A model generated the notes under the pieces. It saw only the letters and a list, made by a program, of their open reading frames with translations. It did no database searches and was not told the DNA's origin. Source: Beverwykella pulmonaria (taxonomy: Eukaryota > Ascomycota > Dothideomycetes > Pleosporales > Melanommataceae). From it: a stretch of DNA of 64,000 bases. The translations under genes and the position numbers were made by a program. Positions 34,316-45,649 of this stretch are shown in pieces (positions within the stretch are counted from its first letter, which is position 1; each line of letters starts with the position of its first letter). The stretch lies in contig BCHH01000014.1 of assembly GCA_001599595.1 (NCBI GenBank), forward strand, positions 708,355-772,354, read 5' to 3'.

Positions 34316-37030
34316 ATGGCAACAAATGCCGACTCTGATTCGAGCGACTCCACCCCTGCTGCAGATGGAAGAACTCGTGTTCGCAAGTCATGTGACACCT
34401 GCCGGCGTATGAAGGTAACGTGCTGTCTATGTAACTTCAGCCACGCGGGTTACATGGGTACATCAGGGGCATGGAATCAGTGCTGGTGTGCTTATCATAT
34501 ACACAGATCAAGTGTGAGAGGCAGGGCGAGAGCTGTACCCATTGTACCGATCGAGGCTTCAGATGCGAGACAAGTATTAGAGAGAGAAGGAAGCCAAGGG
34601 TGAACCGGTAACTAATTACGGCTCCCTCGGAACTGTTTGCTAACACTGCGTCAGTGGAGATACGCTTCGTCGCATGGAGAATCGGATCAAACGCCTAGAA
34701 GCCGTCATCACGGCTTCCGGCCTGGACAGCCAACCGAGCCGCGTGCCGTCTGGTAACGACGCCGATATCTCTGCATCTACTGTCGGACTAAGCCAGTTGA
34801 CGGACCGACTCTCGACTCTTGTCATCAACGAGCAAGGCACATCTCGTTTTCTAGGTAGCCATGTGCCCATCTTTGATTTGTAGTGCCGCCACTTACCACG
34901 TCGTGCCAGGGCCCTCCTCTGGATTCTCGCTCTTCTCTCCTCAGGGGCTTCAGTGGATCTCACAGAAGACAGGTAGTGATGAATTGGCACAGTTCATCTC
35001 TCGTTTATCCAAGACCGGGAAAGCCACATCTTCAGGCGGCGAAACTACTTTGTGGAAGCCCTTGCTTCCTTCTGAACGGGAACCCCTTCCACCAAAGCAC
35101 ATAGCCGACGAGTGGGTCCAATGTCAGAACCCCCTTTCCGCCTATGTATTCATGGACAAATTCATTTTAACTCGTACCGGCAGGCTACTTTGACACTTTC
35201 AACACTGTGTTCCCTTTGTATGATAGATTAACGTTTGAGAGGCATTACACCCTCCAGTACACAACCAAACCTCCGGATGGTACGGCATGGTACGCATCAC
35301 TAAACGTAGTCTTAGCCTTAGGAACGCAAATCACCATGCAGCTCAGATCCAAAACGTCCTCCGAGGCAGAAATGCTGCATTTGGAATTGCAACATTGGAA
35401 GTTTTTGCGCAACGCTACTAGCTGCTTTGTTGAGCTGATATTCAACGACATCAACCTTATGACCGTGCAAGCAGTTTGCGGAATGGTGAGAAAACTAAAA
35501 TTGCTTCTTCTAGAACGACATTGACACTCTATTTAGGCTTACCTCCAGGAAATGAACTTCGAGCCCCAGCAAGCCTACATTCTGATGTCAGCGGCCGGCC
35601 GGCTTGCTCACAGCATAGGGTTACACAGGAAACTAGACGGATTCGGGCTTAGCAAAACCGAAACAAACCAGAGGCGAAACACCTTCTGGATAGTCTATAT
35701 CATGGACAAGACAACAACTCTTCGCCTCGGTCATCCTTCTATCATAAATGACAATGATATTGAAGTTGACCTCCCACAGGACTCATGTATGATCTTAGCC
35801 GGATCCAGGCGGGTTAACATCTTTCGCTGTATGGTTGAGTTAGCCCGGCTGGAGGGTCGCATCTATACCAACATATACTCTAGTGGGGCTCGAAGAAGGT
35901 CGAGCTCGGAGCGAATGCAGTCCGTTGGGCAGCTCGACAAGGAATTGGAAGAGTTGAGATTATCCATTCCACTAGAGATCCGGCCAGGCGAACCCATCCG
36001 TTGTGATTCACAGCAGTTTCCACCCGTTTTTCTAATGCAATTTGCGTATTTTAACGCCGTTAGCACGCTCCATCGCTCTTCATTCTGTTACACTGATACC
36101 AGGACGAATGACTTTACGGGTAAAACTGGAGCTACCCTGCAGGCCCATGAAACGAATACACGCGTCTACTCCAGTCAGTCCATTTGCCTGGCTGCTGCAA
36201 GGAACTCCATCCGTATTATACAATGCATTGATGCAATGGATAGCCTCCACTTTGCAAAGTTTTTTTGGTTAGTGCTCACTTCCTTTTGCACTGTGTTCTT
36301 CGGGCCATAGAGAGGGCCCCTTCGCTACCGCTGGCGGTGGCTTCTATTTCTATTCTTTCGGTATCATGCTAATATTTCCCCCTACAATAGGACAGAGTTA
36401 TACTATCCCCTATCATCTTTTCTGATTCTCTTCGCCAATACACTACAGAATCCAACAGATACATCGATGTCATCCGATCTTCAGCTTATGGACCTTGTTA
36501 TCTCCATTCTCTCTCCAATGATGGGACAAGTCAGCCCATTCAGTGCCAGAACAGCCTTTCAAATATTCCAAGAGCTTAGAAATGTGGCCAAGGAGTTTGT
36601 CGAGAAAACAAATTCCCTTGGAACAAAGGCCACGAAGCGAAGCCACGGTAACGGTGAACCTCAAAATCGCAAGCCACAATCAGTGTTTCCATCTCATTCC
36701 AACTCCTCCGACGAAGCGAACCTGGGGACCACGGGAATGGTAAGGGTTTCGAGGCACAATTCTGCCAATCTATATTCTTTCAAACCCATCAACTGACAAA
36801 AGCGTTAGGACTCATTGTACACACAGTCCGCACAGAATACTAGCGTTCAAAATGCCCCCATGCAACCCTTTGGTTCTTTCGAACATGGCAGTATCTACCC
36901 GTGCTTTTCCGGTGACATATGGTTTCCTGATCTTGGTGCTGGCACTGGCGACGCTACACAACAGTTTGAGTTGGATCTAACAAACCTGCAGGGCTTAGAC
37001 TTTCTCGCAAGCTTAGATAAGATATTCTGA
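34316..37030 (+). CDS. Zn(II)2Cys6 transcription factor with fungal-specific TF domain
   Basis: Eight exons (34316-34414, 34507-34607, 34655-34854, 34910-35122, 35184-35485, 35537-36267, 36391-36739, 36809-37030) give 738 aa. The first intron splits the zinc cluster: C-D-T-C-R-R-M-K joins I-K-C-E-R-Q-G-E-S-C-T-H-C-T-D-R-G-F-R-C, completing six cysteines. A short coiled coil follows (R-R-M-E-N-R-I-K-R-L-E-A). The middle homology domain (about 220-560) contains Y-F-D-T-F-N-T-V-F-P-L-Y and the typical G-R-L-A-H-S-I-G-L-H-R and R-R-N-T-F-W-I-V-Y-I-M-D. The C-terminus is Gln/Asp/Asn-rich and may activate transcription. It is divergent from the PDR transporter with 523 bp between starts, so a local regulator of efflux is the simple inference. 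All junctions keep frame; the fourth donor (GTCAGA) is weak. Confidence 0.88.
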
Positions 37031-38169
37031 ATTAAGAATGTACTATTCTTGTTTCAAGACTTGTCTTATATTCGTGGGGCGTGATTTTATTGATGATAAA
37101 ATCATAGAAACCATTGGCGAGTATTTGGACTCGAGCTGTGACCTCCGAGCCTCCAAATGGAATGTAAGTCACTGATTCTTCAGGGATGCGCAGGCAAAGG
37201 GAAACCCGGTCGTTTTACTATTGTTTTTAATGCAAGCTTGAAATTCTAGTTCCTCGGTCGAAGATGCTAGTAGGCCTCAATTTGAGAACAAATTTAGTCA
37301 TTAGACGTCCACCAGCCACTCTGCCCTACCCTCTAGATCGGTCACACAATCTAAATGGCGTGTGAGTCAGCAGCATCAGTTGTTTATGGCCCTGAAAGAG
37401 AGCAGTCACGCTGTTATGAGAACACAGGCAATCCAGCCAAGCCCTCTTAAGCAATCCTTCTTCCCATTATAGTTGTTTGGCCTGTAGGCCCCTGAAAAGT
37501 CCGCGTGTCTACGTAGAACAAGGCGGCAGCTATACTATACTGTACTTGAAAAGCAAGCCGACCATCCCACCAGCTTTGCTCACTTTTGACTTGTGATTTC
37601 ACAATGACAATGGCAGCTGCAAGTTAAACAAATTATCTACGATAAAGAAGGCATGTTGCTGGAAGTCTTAAAAAGAATGCACACCCGACCTGACCCGGGA
37701 CAGGATTGAGGAAAGCAAATAACTTCGTAAGGCCATCCCAAATATGTGTTGGGGACAAGATGTATGGCTTGTACCTGTTGTGTCAAAGGTTCTGGGTTCT
37801 GGTCTGCTATGATTCGGCCGATTTGAGACGGGACTGCAAATTAGACGGGCTTAATGACAAGTATCGGTGGGCGGTCGATGAATACGAGGAGCTACGAACT
37901 GAGAAGCAAAGAGAATGGATACTACAAGAATTGATGGAACGGCCCCGGGCTACTGCCCAGCTCTCCGATGAAACTTCCCTACATCAAATCAATCGGTCTC
38001 ACCGTCCCCTTGGTGTAAAACCTGATCGGGACGCCGGAAGGTACCCAATTAATTATTTTGCAATTCATTGGTAATATGATATTTATATTCTACAAAGTAA
38101 TTCTAAAACCCTATCATCAACAATGAAGAGAAATCATGATTCAGAACGCCATAAGCCACGTTTCCCATC
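37031..38169. other. Intergenic, one doubtful ORF
   Basis: Between two convergent genes. An open frame of 122 codons at 37706-38074 (+) has no recognisable homology and no splice partners; I do not call it a gene. Confidence 0.4.
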
Positions 38170-39834
38170 TCAGTGGCTACGATTAACCTTAACAATATAG
38201 TCCTCACCATCTTTCTCCACCACCGTAAAAACAACACCCAGCCCCGTATCCAAAGATTCTCCACTCAACAGCGGTGCATCATTTAGTTCGCCACCAGGCT
38301 TAGCCGCACAACCCGCATTACCGGAATTAGGCTTCGAGTCGATGACTTTCACAGGACCCTTCCCGACCCCAGTCGCAGTATCAGCCGTATACAGCAACAC
38401 ACCCGTGCCACACGCGTCAGCATCAACGCCCAGATTCGACCGCACCTCTGCCATGACATAGGTCGTCGCATTGATCGGTACCGCAATCGCCTTCGCCGTC
38501 AGACCCTCAATCTCCACAGGACCAAGGCGGTGCGACGTCGTTCCAGGCTCCTGCACACAGTCCACTTGTCCATCGACAATCCAGTCCAGTTGCCACTTGT
38601 GCCACGCAAAGTAGTCTGGCGACTGGCCGCTGATCAGACCCATGATGTCGTATCCGCCGACATACTCCCACACATCGCCAGAGGAAGGGTACAAGTCCGG
38701 AAGCCCCATCGTGTGGCCCGTCTCGTGGTTCACCGTCTTGGGGCCCCATGAAAAATACAGATCTTGACCAAAGGTAACGGAGGCGGTGATTACTGAACCA
38801 TCTGGCGCGGTGACGTTGTTACCAGTTGAAGTGGATCCTGCAATTTCCGTTGCGAATTTGGGAGGGAGAACGTAGAGAACGTCGATGTTCGCGAAGCTGT
38901 GCGTGGTGCCGACGGCCGTCAAAGCGTCGTTGATGTACTTGAGGTGCATTTCGGTCGTCAGATCACGACTATATTTATATGAAGACGAGTCCGCGGGCAT
39001 ACGGTAGAATTGATCGAGTAAAGGCACAAGCTCGAGGTTGAGCTTGCCGTAGGACATTGTCTTGTATAGCTCGGTGGGGAAAGTCTCAATGGCGGCATAG
39101 TGGTCTTGCACGGACGTGTTGGCCACCGCGTCGGGAAAGTCGACGAATATGAGGGCTGCGCGGAGTGTGCCGGTCGAAGGCGCCTTGTCGGCGCGCGACC
39201 AGGTTGAGGGGCGGCAGCTCTTGATCGGTGTAGGGAGGGGAATGAAGCTCGTTTCCGAGTTTGAGCTCTTGATGGGGGTCGGGAGGGGGATGAAGCTAGT
39301 ATCTGAGGGCGGGAGACCTGAGGAAGTTTCATCTGAAGGGAGAGAGGTGGGTTCTGGTATGGAAGTAGTGGTGTCTGATGGTGCTGGGACGCCGGTGATC
39401 CAGCTCGAGTATGTGTCTGAGGGTGCTGGGAAGCCGGTGAACCAGCTCGGATACTCGTCCGTAGATGAAGGCGCCGGCACACCAGTAATCCATCCAGAAT
39501 ATCCATCTGTCGACAAAGGCGCTGGCACACCAGTAATCCATCCAGAATATCCATCTGTCGACAAAGGCGCTGGCACTCCAGTAATCCAACTCGACTCACT
39601 CGACGGCGCTGGGACACCCGTGATCCAACTCGTTTCCGCTGGTGGGGTGTATGTGCTCGTAATTGTGATTACGGAGGGATATCCACATGAGCCGCTATAT
39701 TGATGTTGGTCATTTTGTTGTTGGTTATTTTGGTGCCACTTGTCGCTAAGTTTAAAGGGAACGGCCGTCACGCCAGAAAGCAGCGCCGAAGCAACGAAGG
39801 GAACAATGACCGCTGAACGCATGACTAGTAACAA
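38170..39834 (-). CDS. Secreted M6-type metalloprotease with repeat linker
   Basis: One exon, 554 codons from the ATG at 39834, or 550 from the ATG at 39822, which gives a cleaner signal peptide (M-R-S-A-V-I-V-P-F-V-A-S-A-L-L-S-G-V-T-A). A Ser/Thr/Pro-rich region (about 55-190) holds six copies of W-I-T-G-V-P-A-P (one W-F-T-G-F-P-A-P), several spaced at 16 residues, then two copies of F-I-P-L-P-T-P-I-K-S. The catalytic domain follows. It has the zinc motif H-E-T-G-H-T-M-G-L-P-D (HExxHxxGxxD) and a Met-turn-like Y-D-I-M-G, as in M6 (immune-inhibitor-A-like) peptidases. It is most likely an extracellular or wall-associated protease. The repeats look like an O-mannosylated stalk. The reading frame is intact, and repeat DNA is almost exact in two units (39480-39575). 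Confidence 0.85.
   Translation of the reverse strand: MLLVMRSAVIVPFVASALLSGVTAVPFKLSDKWHQNNQQQNDQHQYSGSCGYPSVITITSTYTPPAETSWITGVPAPSSESSWITGVPAPLSTDGYSGWITGVPAPLSTDGYSGWITGVPAPSSTDEYPSWFTGFPAPSDTYSSWITGVPAPSDTTTSIPEPTSLPSDETSSGLPPSDTSFIPLPTPIKSSNSETSFIPLPTPIKSCRPSTWSRADKAPSTGTLRAALIFVDFPDAVANTSVQDHYAAIETFPTELYKTMSYGKLNLELVPLLDQFYRMPADSSSYKYSRDLTTEMHLKYINDALTAVGTTHSFANIDVLYVLPPKFATEIAGSTSTGNNVTAPDGSVITASVTFGQDLYFSWGPKTVNHETGHTMGLPDLYPSSGDVWEYVGGYDIMGLISGQSPDYFAWHKWQLDWIVDGQVDCVQEPGTTSHRLGPVEIEGLTAKAIAVPINATTYVMAEVRSNLGVDADACGTGVLLYTADTATGVGKGPVKVIDSKPNSGNAGCAAKPGGELNDAPLLSGESLDTGLGVVFTVVEKDGEDYIVKVNRSH
39370..39640 (-). repeat. Coding 48-bp tandem repeats in the M6 protease
   Basis: Six related units encode W-I-T-G-V-P-A-P plus a Ser/Thr/Asp/Tyr spacer. 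Two neighbouring 48-bp units (about 39480-39575) are almost identical, so unit number may vary between strains. Confidence 0.7.
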
Positions 39835-41279
39835 TTAAGAAAGGAAAATGCGAATGACGCTAAAATACTGGAAACTGAAAGAGGAAAGATGTGGTGAAGA
39901 AACTGAGAGAACTGTTGATTGTGATAATGAATTTTAGAGTATGAAAGGTAGGGAATTATATATGTAGAACTAGGCATGAAGCATCGTACCTTTAAAATTG
40001 CAAGACCTCTATTCTCGTGCTCGGCCATGGCGATGGCTTGCTGGAGTGAGACTTCAGCTACCTCTCAGTTCTCTGTGGGGCGGCTGAATCTAATCTGCAT
40101 CAGCCTCTCTACCACTGCAACTTCAAAGTCCATATAGGCATAGCGTCCTTTCCCAACCTCTCTCCAGCCAATCGGCAGCAAGCTAGGTACAAGCAAATAC
40201 CAACAAGGCTTGAAGAACGGGCGGTGAACTTCGAGAATTCCGTCCGCAGCAGGATGGGCTAGTCGAACCGAGCTTGGCATCGTGCAATTTCGTCGCCGAT
40301 TGTGCGGAGGCAGCCAGCCACATGCGCAGCGCAGCCTCAACTTTACTAGGGTTCCGGTCGCCGACGTCTTCGTGGTCAATGGGGTAGGGGACCTGCGTAC
40401 AAGACCTCGCCGAAGTACCAGATGTGACGGTGTAACAGCACAGAGTACTGTCTAATTCTGGATCATCTTCGTTGTTTTTGATCAGTCATTCCCTGGAGCA
40501 TTGGAAGGTATTTCATCGTAATTACTTCCCATTTCTTCACACACACACACACACACACCCCATCGCCAGTGGGAAGGGACGACTCTGAATCTGGAGAAAG
40601 AATTTCTCTGTTTGCAACCAAGAGAATCGCAGCGCGATTGGAAGGGAGCGGTGTGCTCAGGCAAGCTGAATAATGGTATGAGGGGATCGTGAACATGAAA
40701 CGGAAAACTGGCTTACGCTAATCCAAAAGAAGCAGGAGTATGGTCAACCAATCAAGTCACGTTCAATTTCTCTACCCTCTACTTACTGGGTGACTAATGT
40801 GAATCATGTCTCGTCGAGTCAATGGGAGTAAATCCCAAGGCACTCTCTTGTTGCCTCTAAGGTACGCAGCGTAGAAACCATCCTGATGCTATGAGTGAGT
40901 CGAAATGATCATATCAGCGCCAAGTTGCCCTGCCGCATGTTCTAACATAGGCTGTGTCTTGGAAGAAGCATGTCCTATGAGTAGTGTTAAGTGCAGTAAG
41001 AGGGCAAGCGGATTGACAGGGACTGCTTTGAGTCTAGGTGTAATTATCTGTATCTACCACAGTAAGTAAAACACGCGATACTTATGGTGCTTCCTAGTCC
41101 CCTTAGCCCTTCATCCAGTGCTAAGAGCCTTGAGCACTCACCTTTACAGTGTTTATCCATTTTATTGTAGCAGGTAGTATGTTCCGTATGAATATCTGTT
41201 CTTATTACAATTATTAAACTAACACTCTAAGTGGTATCAATCCAGAACACAACCCTTTCACTCCTTCACCCCTCACCCC
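39835..41279. other. Intergenic with a CA microsatellite
   Basis: A TATA-like CATATATAA on the minus strand (39957-39965) is about 125 nt upstream of the protease start. A dinucleotide run (CA)n of about 20 bp sits at 40538-40558. Frames at 40065-40379 and 40463-40696 (minus) have no recognisable product. Confidence 0.4.
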
Positions 41280-43181
41280 CTAAACCGTCACAGCTAATGG
41301 CTTCGGCGTCGGTGCAAACTGACTCTTCTCTCTCAACTTGGCCCCTTTATACAAGAACCACACCGGAACAGGGACTAGCAGCACAGCAATACAACCCAGC
41401 AGCGTAGCCGCGTATTCAATACCCATGCCGTTGAACATTTGCTGAGCGAAGAGAGGAAAGACGGCGCCGCAGAGAGAGCGGAGGAAGGTGTTGGCTGCGA
41501 TTGCGGAGGCAGCGAACTGCGATTGACGTTAGTAGCTAGTAGGGTTGGTTTGGGGAGGTGGGTTAGACATACCATGAGATAAGCGTCGACGAGGTAGTTT
41601 AACGCTTGCAAGAAGATGCTCAATAGGCCAAAGCCAATGAAAATTCCAGATAAGGTGGGAACGATCCAATGGATGTCCGCTTTGTATCCAGTCCAGCCAA
41701 ACCAGAAAATGCCAATGGCGAAGAACACACCACCGACGATGACCTCTGGAAGTCGCCATTCCGGGATGGGCATATCGTTGTTTGCAGCAAGCTTCTTCTG
41801 GTACGATGGCTGCCTGATGAAGATGACCAGACCAGCAATCAGCTGCCCAGTAATCATACCAAAAAAGGGGAGACCGCCGACTCCAAGATTCATATGGTGC
41901 ACGCCCTGGAACACAAGTGGATACGCGGTAAGAAACAAATACAGCAACCCGTAAATAAACGCCATATAAATACTCAGCAGCAGCACAATCGGCTCCGAAA
42001 TCAGCATACGAATCGGCCTGCTGAAATTCTTTTCAACCAATTCACGGAAATCGACTTCGATTTCTTCCTGCTTAGCATGGATGCCCCAGTTCTTAGTTCG
42101 GCGGCGGAGTTCTTTGGCCTTGGCGACGAGAATTTCCGGCGGGTACGACTCGGAGAGGAAGAAGAGGTTGAGGAGGAAGGCCGTGAAGCCCATGATGGAG
42201 ACGATCCATTCTGTCCAGCGCCAGCCGAGGTCAGACATGACGATGAATCCGCCAATGAAGGGGGCGAGGAGCGGGCCGGTGAAGACGGTTACGGAGAAGA
42301 GGGTGATGGCCATGCCTCGGGTGCGGTTATTGAACATATCTGAAAATACGGCGGCGACGCACTGGAAGGTATTTAGTATTGAATAGAGCAAGGTATGGGG
42401 TGGAAAAGAGACTTACAGTCAGTGGGCAGGCTCCAAAGAAGCCGCTGAAGAACCGACAAATCAATACCGTCTGAAGGTCCTTCCCCGACGCGACACCGAC
42501 ATTGAAGATGGAGAAACCAAGAGACGCGACAACGAGCGGCAGTCTGCGACCAGAGAGCTCAGAAAGTGGAGCCCAAAAGATCGGGCCAGTCGCAAACCCC
42601 AGAACATAGAAAGATGTGCCAAGCACACCAACAGTCGTGCCTACACCAAACTGCGCCGCTACAACTCTTGTCGCGGCACTGAAGATGGAACTACCAAAAG
42701 CAGACGTCAAAGTGGTAAAGCCTAGTATCGCAGCCGTGAATATCTTTTTCTTCAATGCCCAATTCTGCGCATGCATGGGGTCATCCACCCCGTCGAACTC
42801 GACCACATATTCCTCTCTATCGGGCAGAGGCGGTGGGTATGGTTTGTCGGCGCCAAATGCAGGCAGCGGTTTCCTAGACTGCCGGCTCTTAATACTGGCG
42901 CCTACTGTGCCGCTGTGCTGGCTGCGTTGTGTTTGAATTCGGCTCATTGCCGTCGCGTGGCGTTCGAGATTGCCGGCATCGTCGCGCGCCGTGGGTGCTC
43001 GCGCCATAGCGGCATTGCGTTCTACAGAGGCGTCCGAGGACGACGACGAGCTCGAGGAAGTGCTCGACACGGTTGTGGTTCGCGCTATCGGTTCGTGTTC
43101 TTCTGTCTTCTCGGTGTTGACATGGTTGTTGTCTCGGGCGTCCTCCTCTGCCCTCTGGATAATCTTGTCGGAAGCGTCCAT
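41280..43181 (-). CDS. MFS multidrug/polyamine exporter (DHA1)
   Basis: Three exons on the minus strand (42417-43181, 41573-42361, 41280-41516) give 596 aa. The introns are 55 and 56 nt; the second has a CTAAC branch point. A 26-residue upstream extension from the ATG at 43259 is possible, but M-D-A-S-D-K-I-I is the more natural start. The N-terminal 140 residues are hydrophilic and Ser/Thr-rich (a run of nine or more Ser near residue 45). The MFS core starts with the family mark H-A-Q-N-W (P-M-H-A-Q-N-W-A-L-K-K). Others are L-S-E-L-S-G-R-R-L-P-L after helix 2, and the DHA1 mark G-P-L-L-A-P-F-I-G-G-F in helix 5. The long central loop and W-R-W-T-E-W match fungal polyamine/drug exporters (Tpo-like or Flr-like). 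Plasma-membrane proton antiport is expected from family knowledge; substrate unknown. Confidence 0.88.
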
Positions 43182-43385
43182 CGCGGAGCGTAGGGGGTGG
43201 AGGGTGCGGCGCGACGACAGCGATTGAGGTATGAATGTGTGTGACGATCGTGATAGCAATTGACCTCCCGAGAGGGACGGCCCGTCTTCAAGTAGCCTTA
43301 GGAGCCTTCTCGAATTTTCTTAACTTCGCCTTATGTCCTGGACTAGCCCAACGCGCGGCGCTTTGAATCGGCAAGTGTCCCGAGC

Positions 43386-43491
43386 GGCGGTGCTGTCCGG
43401 ACGTGAAGGGCGTTCGCCGAGGCGCTCTTCGGTCGTAATGAGGGTCCGCCGAGGTGCTGTCCGGACGTAATAAGCTCGGCCGAGGTGCTTA
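43386..43491. repeat. 32-bp tandem repeat upstream of the DHA1 gene
   Basis: Units begin at 43386, 43418 and 43450 with a partial fourth at about 43481. The shared core is GAGGTGCTGTCCGGACGTAA. The array lies about 205-300 bp upstream of the likely start of the minus-strand transporter and may carry binding sites (TCCGGAC is itself palindromic). Confidence 0.6.
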
Positions 43492-44610
43492 CAACACGAA
43501 TTATTAAATTCGAACCAGAGACGCTTCTCCAATTGATTGGAAAGATGCAACCCTCCGATGAAGGATCTCGGGTTTACTGGGAATTGCGGAGCCCGAAGTT
43601 TGAAGTTTGACGAACGGTGACGTAGGTGTGGGTGCAAGGCGCAACAAGTCAAGCTTTTCTCCAAGCCTCGCGATCGGTGGCGGCGATCTCTATGTGCCGA
43701 GATTCACGATGGACGTTGAAGCTCACAAAGCAAACAAACCACGACGACGATGAACAATGGTACGCCTGCGAGATCGCCTGTCAGGCCAGACAGTCGGTGA
43801 TTATCTTATATACTTTGCGACGCCTCGCCGTGTGCTCGCCGCAATGTGATTCACCCCTTTACACTCTGCCCTATCACGTTGCGCCCGAGGATTCTTGGTC
43901 AGCCATGCGAGTGCTGACATGCTCCCCTCTTCTTGTTGTGATGCGGCCGACTAAACTGAAGAGGATAGAAGCCATGCCACCGTACTTGATTCAGGCAATT
44001 TCGCGAGGGTAGGCCTGGGAATGTGGACGCGTGTGAGTAGGCTTCGAAGCGGCTTTGCGAGAGAACAAATGGAACCGACGCCATTACACCAATGCTGGGC
44101 GGCTGCACAAATCAAAAGCTAACAGGCAGAATAGAAAGGTGAAGACGCTCGATGCTCCAGCAGCTGAGGACGCTAGCAATCTCGAGGTAGCTATCAAAGT
44201 TCGTGTGCTTATGATTGAACACCAGCGAAGACGACGTCCTAGTATGGAAACCATGCTATGCTGCAAGCTAAACAGAGGGCAAAGAGGTTTCTTTTGGCTG
44301 GTGCGTAGCATGGTCTGCGCCGACATGGTAGGAGAGAGTTGAGGTATCTTCATGAAATCACAACAATCATAACATCCAAACCACACAAAAATACACAATC
44401 GATCGAGGCATGCTGATGAGAGAACATGATGGGTGTGGCATCTACCATGCCGTTTCATTGTCGTCTTTCATTGTCATTTAGCAGCCGCTCATAAGTTGTC
44501 ACATCCGTGGCGCATGCCGAAATCCGTCATTAGTCGTGACTAAGCTGGTCCTGCCATCGTGCAATATGAACACCAAAAGGTGAGAGAAGAGAAGAGACAA
44601 GACTACATGT
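43492..44610. other. Intergenic, no gene seen
   Basis: Between the 5' side of the DHA1 transporter gene and the 3' end of the eEF1B-beta gene. Short frames on both strands, none with a recognisable product. The part adjoining 44610 should be the eEF1B-beta 3' untranslated region. Confidence 0.4.
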
Positions 44611-45649
44611 CTACAACTTTTGCATGGCAGCCTAGATAGGAGGGTGAGCGACTTGAATAGTGTCAGGTGCAGGTGAGCACTTACGACATCGGTAGACTGT
44701 ACATAGTCCTCGAACTCCTCAATCTGCTGCTGAAGCTCGTCCAGCGAGATCTTGTTGTCCTCAATGACCAAGTTAATCTGGAGCTTCTTGATACCGAAAC
44801 CAACAGCCACCAGCTTGGAGAGACCCCACACGAGTCCGTCCTTCTCAATGCTGCGGACACTCGCCTCCAGTTCCGTCATGCTCGTCTCGTCATCTACCCA
44901 TTCGTTAGCTCATACAACTGCAACAGCCATCTGAATAGTGGGGCATACCCCATGGCTTAACGTCCAGTGTGACAATGGACTTGGCGGCAGGCTTAACCTT
45001 GCCGGCCTTCTTCAAGTTGTACTCGGCCAGACGCTCGGCCTTTAATCTCTCGTTCTCAGCATCCTCCTCCTCATCGTCGCTGCCGAAGAGATCGACGTCA
45101 TCGTCATCCTCCGCCGCCGCAGCAGCAGCAGGAGCCTTGGCGGGGTTCAGCGTGAGCTCCGCAGACTCGGGACCATAGGCAGTGTACTCCTTGGTCGGAT
45201 CACCGGGGAGCGACGAGAACTCAGACTCGAAAGTGAGGATGTGATTGTACCAACGCCATGCGTACGGGTAGGTCTCGGGTGCTGGGGGGGCCTTGAACTG
45301 CTGAAAGACCTTCACGTCGGCCTGCGAGGGAGTGTAGCTATGTCTCTGTCAGTTGTGACTCATCAAGCGAACGTGAAGAGCTCGGTAGCAGAGAGGAAAG
45401 GACAATCAGAGGTGCGACAAGCGCTTGGGTTTGTATTCAGATAGCGGGGTCTTAAGCCGCCTCATTAACACGGACCAAAGTTTTTCATCATAGTGCGGAG
45501 TGTTGTGCTGCAAAGCAACACCATATGGGGGAGGTGGGCTGGTGATGGCGGGGCAGGGCAGCGACTCACCCAACAATGTAGCTGCGTGTCTTGACCCAGT
45601 TGTTAAGGAGCGTGAGGCCCGCATCGGAGACAAGATCGGTGAAGCCCAT
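44611..45649 (-). CDS. EFB1: Translation elongation factor 1-beta (eEF1B alpha, guanine exchange)
   Basis: Four exons on the minus strand (45570-45649, 44949-45337, 44685-44893, 44611-44631) give 232 aa, the usual length. The introns are 232, 55 and 53 nt. The start M-G-F-T-D-L and the GST-C-like N-terminus are followed by the acidic segment [14 protein letters not shown] (CAGED region). The nucleotide-exchange domain follows: [14 protein letters not shown], then [19 protein letters not shown], ending in D-V-A-A-M-Q-K-L. The protein recharges eEF1A with GTP in the cytosol. Its first intron carries a U18-type snoRNA (separate entry). The gene is divergent from the Hsp78 gene, with starts 505 bp apart. 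Confidence 0.95.
45432..45496 (-). ncRNA. snR18: C/D box snoRNA of the U18/snR18 type inside the eEF1B-beta intron
   Basis: Inside the 232-nt first intron, on the coding strand of the host, a C box ATGATGA (45485-45491) and a D box CTGA (45437-45440) lie about 45 nt apart. Just after the C box is the guide TTTGGTCCGTGTT (45467-45479). It is the U18 antisense element and matches the conserved large-subunit rRNA segment AACACGGACCAA. A degenerate D' (AATGA) follows it. In budding yeast snR18 also sits in an EFB1 intron, and guides 2'-O-methylation at A649 and C650 of 25S rRNA (established knowledge). Ends are approximate. Confidence 0.85.

Noticed and set aside
37706..38074. 122-codon open frame on the plus strand
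   Set aside because: No recognisable domain, no splice partners, and no good start context; probably chance.
40065..40379. 104-codon minus-strand frame
   Set aside because: No recognisable family, isolated, and no promoter or splice support.
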